Source: an uncultured Actinomycetes bacterium (lineage in GTDB: Bacteria > Actinomycetota > Thermoleophilia > Gaiellales > Gaiellaceae). From it: DNA of 8,757 nt. The number at the start of each line of letters is the position of its first letter. The stretch's first letter is position 1. Of this stretch, positions 7,748 to 8,757 are shown piece by piece. The notes under the pieces were generated by a model. That model was not told where the DNA came from and ran no database searches. It worked only from the letters and a program-made list of their open reading frames with translations. Made by a program: the position numbers and the translations under genes. The DNA lies in contig CAIYXH010000118.1 of assembly GCA_903930195.1 (NCBI GenBank), forward strand, positions 1-8,757, given 5' to 3'.

Positions 7748-7846
7748 TTGTTGATACGAAGTCGCGGGATTTCGCTGTGGCAAAGCGGTTTCACGCTGTC
7801 ACGAAGTCCCAGCCGCCGCCGCGCGGCTCCGCTATGCTCCCGGCCC
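7748..7846 (+). other. Intergenic region before the ATP synthase operon
   Basis: This 99-nt gap is the only real intergenic region in the window. Its first 60 nt are less GC-rich than the flanks. The octamer ACGAAGTC occurs twice (7756-7763 and 7801-7808), 45 nt apart. A 6-bp hairpin (AGCCGC 7811-7816 with GCGGCT 7823-7828) lies just before the putative -10. No T-run follows it, so it is a poor terminator candidate. The gap probably carries the ATP synthase operon promoter; possible operator function of the octamers is speculative. Confidence 0.5.
7833..7838 (+). promoter_or_regulatory. Putative -10 element (TATGCT) of the atp operon
   Basis: TATGCT is one base from the TATAAT consensus at each of two positions and ends 9 nt before ATG 7847. 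With no Shine-Dalgarno in between, the mRNA would be leaderless or nearly so, as proposed for rpmE and prfA. It lies in the only intergenic gap, where a promoter for the following atp genes is expected. No clear -35 is present at 16-18 bp. Confidence 0.5.
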
Positions 7847-8047
7847 ATGGCGCCCGCTGCGCACCGTGCGTTTCCGCCTGTCGAGGCGGGGATGCTCCTC
7901 ACGATCGTCACCGCCCTCGCGATCGGTCTCGCGACCGTCGTCGGCTGGGCCGCAGGCTCCCTGAAGGCCGGTCTGATCATCGGCTGCGTCGTCGGGCTGC
8001 CCGTCGGGATCGTCACGATCTACCGCCGCTACCGGGACGAGCTGTGA
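7847..8047 (+). CDS. AtpZ-like small membrane protein at head of ATP synthase operon
   Basis: A 66-residue protein with two membrane spans (roughly residues 16-37 and 40-58), joined by a short GWAAGSLKAG turn and ending IYRRYRDEL. Size, two-helix hairpin with glycine-rich turn, basic C-terminal YRxYR and position before an AtpI-like gene and atpB all fit the AtpZ family. AtpZ members are proposed to act with AtpI in ion uptake or in assembly of the ATP synthase rotor ring. Identity rests on topology and location more than on strict motifs. ATG 7847 is favoured because TATGCT lies 9 nt upstream. An internal ATG at 7892 (residue 16, preceded by GAGGCGGGG) would give a 51-residue protein starting at the first helix. 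The frame is open upstream to 7748, but that extension is Arg/Ser-rich and unlike a membrane protein. Confidence 0.68.
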   Translation: MAPAAHRAFPPVEAGMLLTIVTALAIGLATVVGWAAGSLKAGLIIGCVVGLPVGIVTIYRRYRDEL

Positions 8048-8063
8048 TGTCGAGAGCCGTGAG

Positions 8064-8453
8064 ATGAGCGTGTTCTCGACACCGCGTCCGCTGCCGAACC
8101 GCCGGATCCCCGCGATCGGCGGCACCATCGTCGTGCTCGTGGCGCTCCCGGTGATCCTCCTGGGAGGCTGGCGACTCGGCTCCTGGGTGCTCGTGGCGGC
8201 GCTCTGGGCCGCGTTTCAGGCCATCGGACTGGTTCTCCAGCGGCTGCCGCTCGGGATGGGTAGTCTCGCGTCCGCTGGCGTGGTTGCCTTCGGGCGGATG
8301 TTTCGAGGTGCGGGCTTGGTCGCGATCCTGATCGCGATCACCGTCTCGGACACCGGTCTGGGAGTCACGGCGGCCATCGTGTACGGGATCGCGTTCACGG
8401 TGGAGTTCCTGCTGTCGCTGCTCGTGTACTTCGGAGGAGAGTCGAACCAATGA
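8064..8453 (+). CDS. atpI: AtpI-like ATP synthase accessory protein (subunit I)
   Basis: A 129-residue hydrophobic protein with four predicted membrane helices (about 17-35, 40-60, 78-95 and 100-123), preceded by a short basic N-terminus (PRPLPNRRIP). Four helices, this length and a position immediately before atpB are typical of the ATP synthase protein I family, implicated in c-ring assembly and Mg2+ handling but usually poorly conserved in sequence. The call is therefore mainly from context and topology. It starts 16 nt after the atpZ-like stop with no strong Shine-Dalgarno. Its end overlaps the atpB start as ATGA and contains the atpB ribosome-binding site, so atpB translation is likely coupled to it. 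Confidence 0.78.
   Translation: MSVFSTPRPLPNRRIPAIGGTIVVLVALPVILLGGWRLGSWVLVAALWAAFQAIGLVLQRLPLGMGSLASAGVVAFGRMFRGAGLVAILIAITVSDTGLGVTAAIVYGIAFTVEFLLSLLVYFGGESNQ
8433..8440 (+). promoter_or_regulatory. Shine-Dalgarno (GGAGGAGA) of atpB
   Basis: GGAGGAGA lies in the last codons of the AtpI-like gene with a 9-nt spacer to ATG 8450. It supports that start and predicts efficient initiation of subunit a. Confidence 0.75.
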
Positions 8454-8757
8454 GACTGAACCGCGCACTGCTCGCCATGATCGGGTTGGCTCTCGCCGCC
8501 CCTGCCGTGGCGTCCGCGGAGGACTTCGATCCGTCGAGCGAGTTCGCGCTCAAGGACTGGGTGCCGATCCACCTCGGCGGCCTCGACCTCTCGATCAACA
8601 AGGCGGTCGTCTACCTGCTCGTCGGCTCCGCGCTCACCTGCCTCCTCGGCGTCGGGTTGATGCGCTGGCGCACCTCGACGCTGCCGGGCCGCCGCCAGAG
8701 CTTCGGCGAGGTCATCTACGACATCGCGCAGACGCAGGTTGCCGAAACGGGTCTACC
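8450..8757 (+). CDS. atpB: F-type ATP synthase subunit a (N-terminal part, 3' truncated)
   Basis: The first 102 codons of F0 subunit a, the membrane stator that forms the proton half-channels against the c-ring. The mature-like N-terminus reads WVPIHLGGLDLSINKAVVYLL, characteristic of actinobacterial subunit a, where the first conserved helix begins. A charged loop (LMRWRTSTLPGRRQ) follows, then FGEVIYDIAQTQVAE, the family's helix leading to the second membrane span. The catalytic arginine and proton-channel residues lie beyond the window. Before this region is a signal-peptide-like leader: MRLNRALL, a hydrophobic Ala/Leu-rich stretch and AVASA at residues 19-23, a plausible AxA cleavage site. 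The start is supported by GGAGGAGA upstream and the ATGA overlap with the AtpI-like gene. The remaining atp genes (E, F, H, A, G, D, C) are expected downstream. Confidence 0.95.
   Translation, partial: MRLNRALLAMIGLALAAPAVASAEDFDPSSEFALKDWVPIHLGGLDLSINKAVVYLLVGSALTCLLGVGLMRWRTSTLPGRRQSFGEVIYDIAQTQVAETGL

Noticed and set aside
5951..7783. Antisense open frame of 610 codons opposite upp and wecA
   Set aside because: Rich in Arg, Glu, Asp, His and Ala with no motif; mirrors two genes with intact catalytic motifs.
7748..7846. TTG 7748 start adding 33 residues to the AtpZ-like protein
   Set aside because: The extension is Arg/Ser-rich, unlike the family, and overlies the putative promoter region.

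Overview
This 8.76 kb window is a dense, one-directional (+ strand) block of housekeeping genes from a high-GC bacterium. Protein character and gene order point to Actinomycetota, probably a deep-branching class such as Thermoleophilia (Gaiella/Solirubrobacter-like). That taxonomic guess is inference. I found no RNA gene, insertion sequence, CRISPR array, phage gene or defence system.

Layout. The window opens inside the 3' half of a PLP-dependent threonine/serine dehydratase (1-503). Its stop overlaps the start of rpmE, ribosomal protein L31 (500-718). A DUF1385 (YqhQ-type) membrane protein (730-1641) and an OsmC-family thiol peroxidase-like protein (1644-2315) follow; the OsmC frame runs 124 nt into prfA. 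The translation-termination and tRNA-modification block is prfA (RF1, 2192-3235), prmC (RF1 glutamine methyltransferase, 3243-4067) and a Sua5/YrdC threonylcarbamoyl-AMP synthase (about 4055-4639). glyA (4671-5963) and upp (5960-6586) serve one-carbon and pyrimidine metabolism. A WecA/TagO-like polyprenyl-phosphate sugar-1-phosphate transferase (6593-7747) follows. After the only real intergenic gap (7748-7846) the F-type ATP synthase operon begins: a 66-aa AtpZ-like protein (7847-8047), an AtpI-like protein (8064-8453) and the N-terminus of subunit a, atpB (8450 to the window end).

How it fits together. PrmC methylates the glutamine of the RF1 GGQ motif, so prfA and prmC form an enzyme-substrate pair. 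The order rpmE-prfA-prmC-sua5-wecA-atpI-atpB is the classic actinobacterial arrangement (as around Rv1298-Rv1304 of Mycobacterium tuberculosis). The inserted glyA-upp pair recalls the Bacillus order ywlC...glyA-upp...atpI-atpB.

The most interesting points concern expression rather than a new system. (i) The Sua5 frame has no ATG/GTG/TTG at a sensible position and seems to need a CTG start or a -1 frameshift out of prmC. (ii) Three genes (rpmE, prfA, atpZ-like) carry a TAnnnT hexamer 9-10 nt before the ATG and no Shine-Dalgarno, suggesting leaderless transcripts, whereas osmC, glyA and atpB have strong Shine-Dalgarno sequences. (iii) An 11-bp perfect hairpin lies just upstream of the putative prfA promoter, inside the unusual C-terminal tail of OsmC. 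I see no convincing undescribed multi-gene system.
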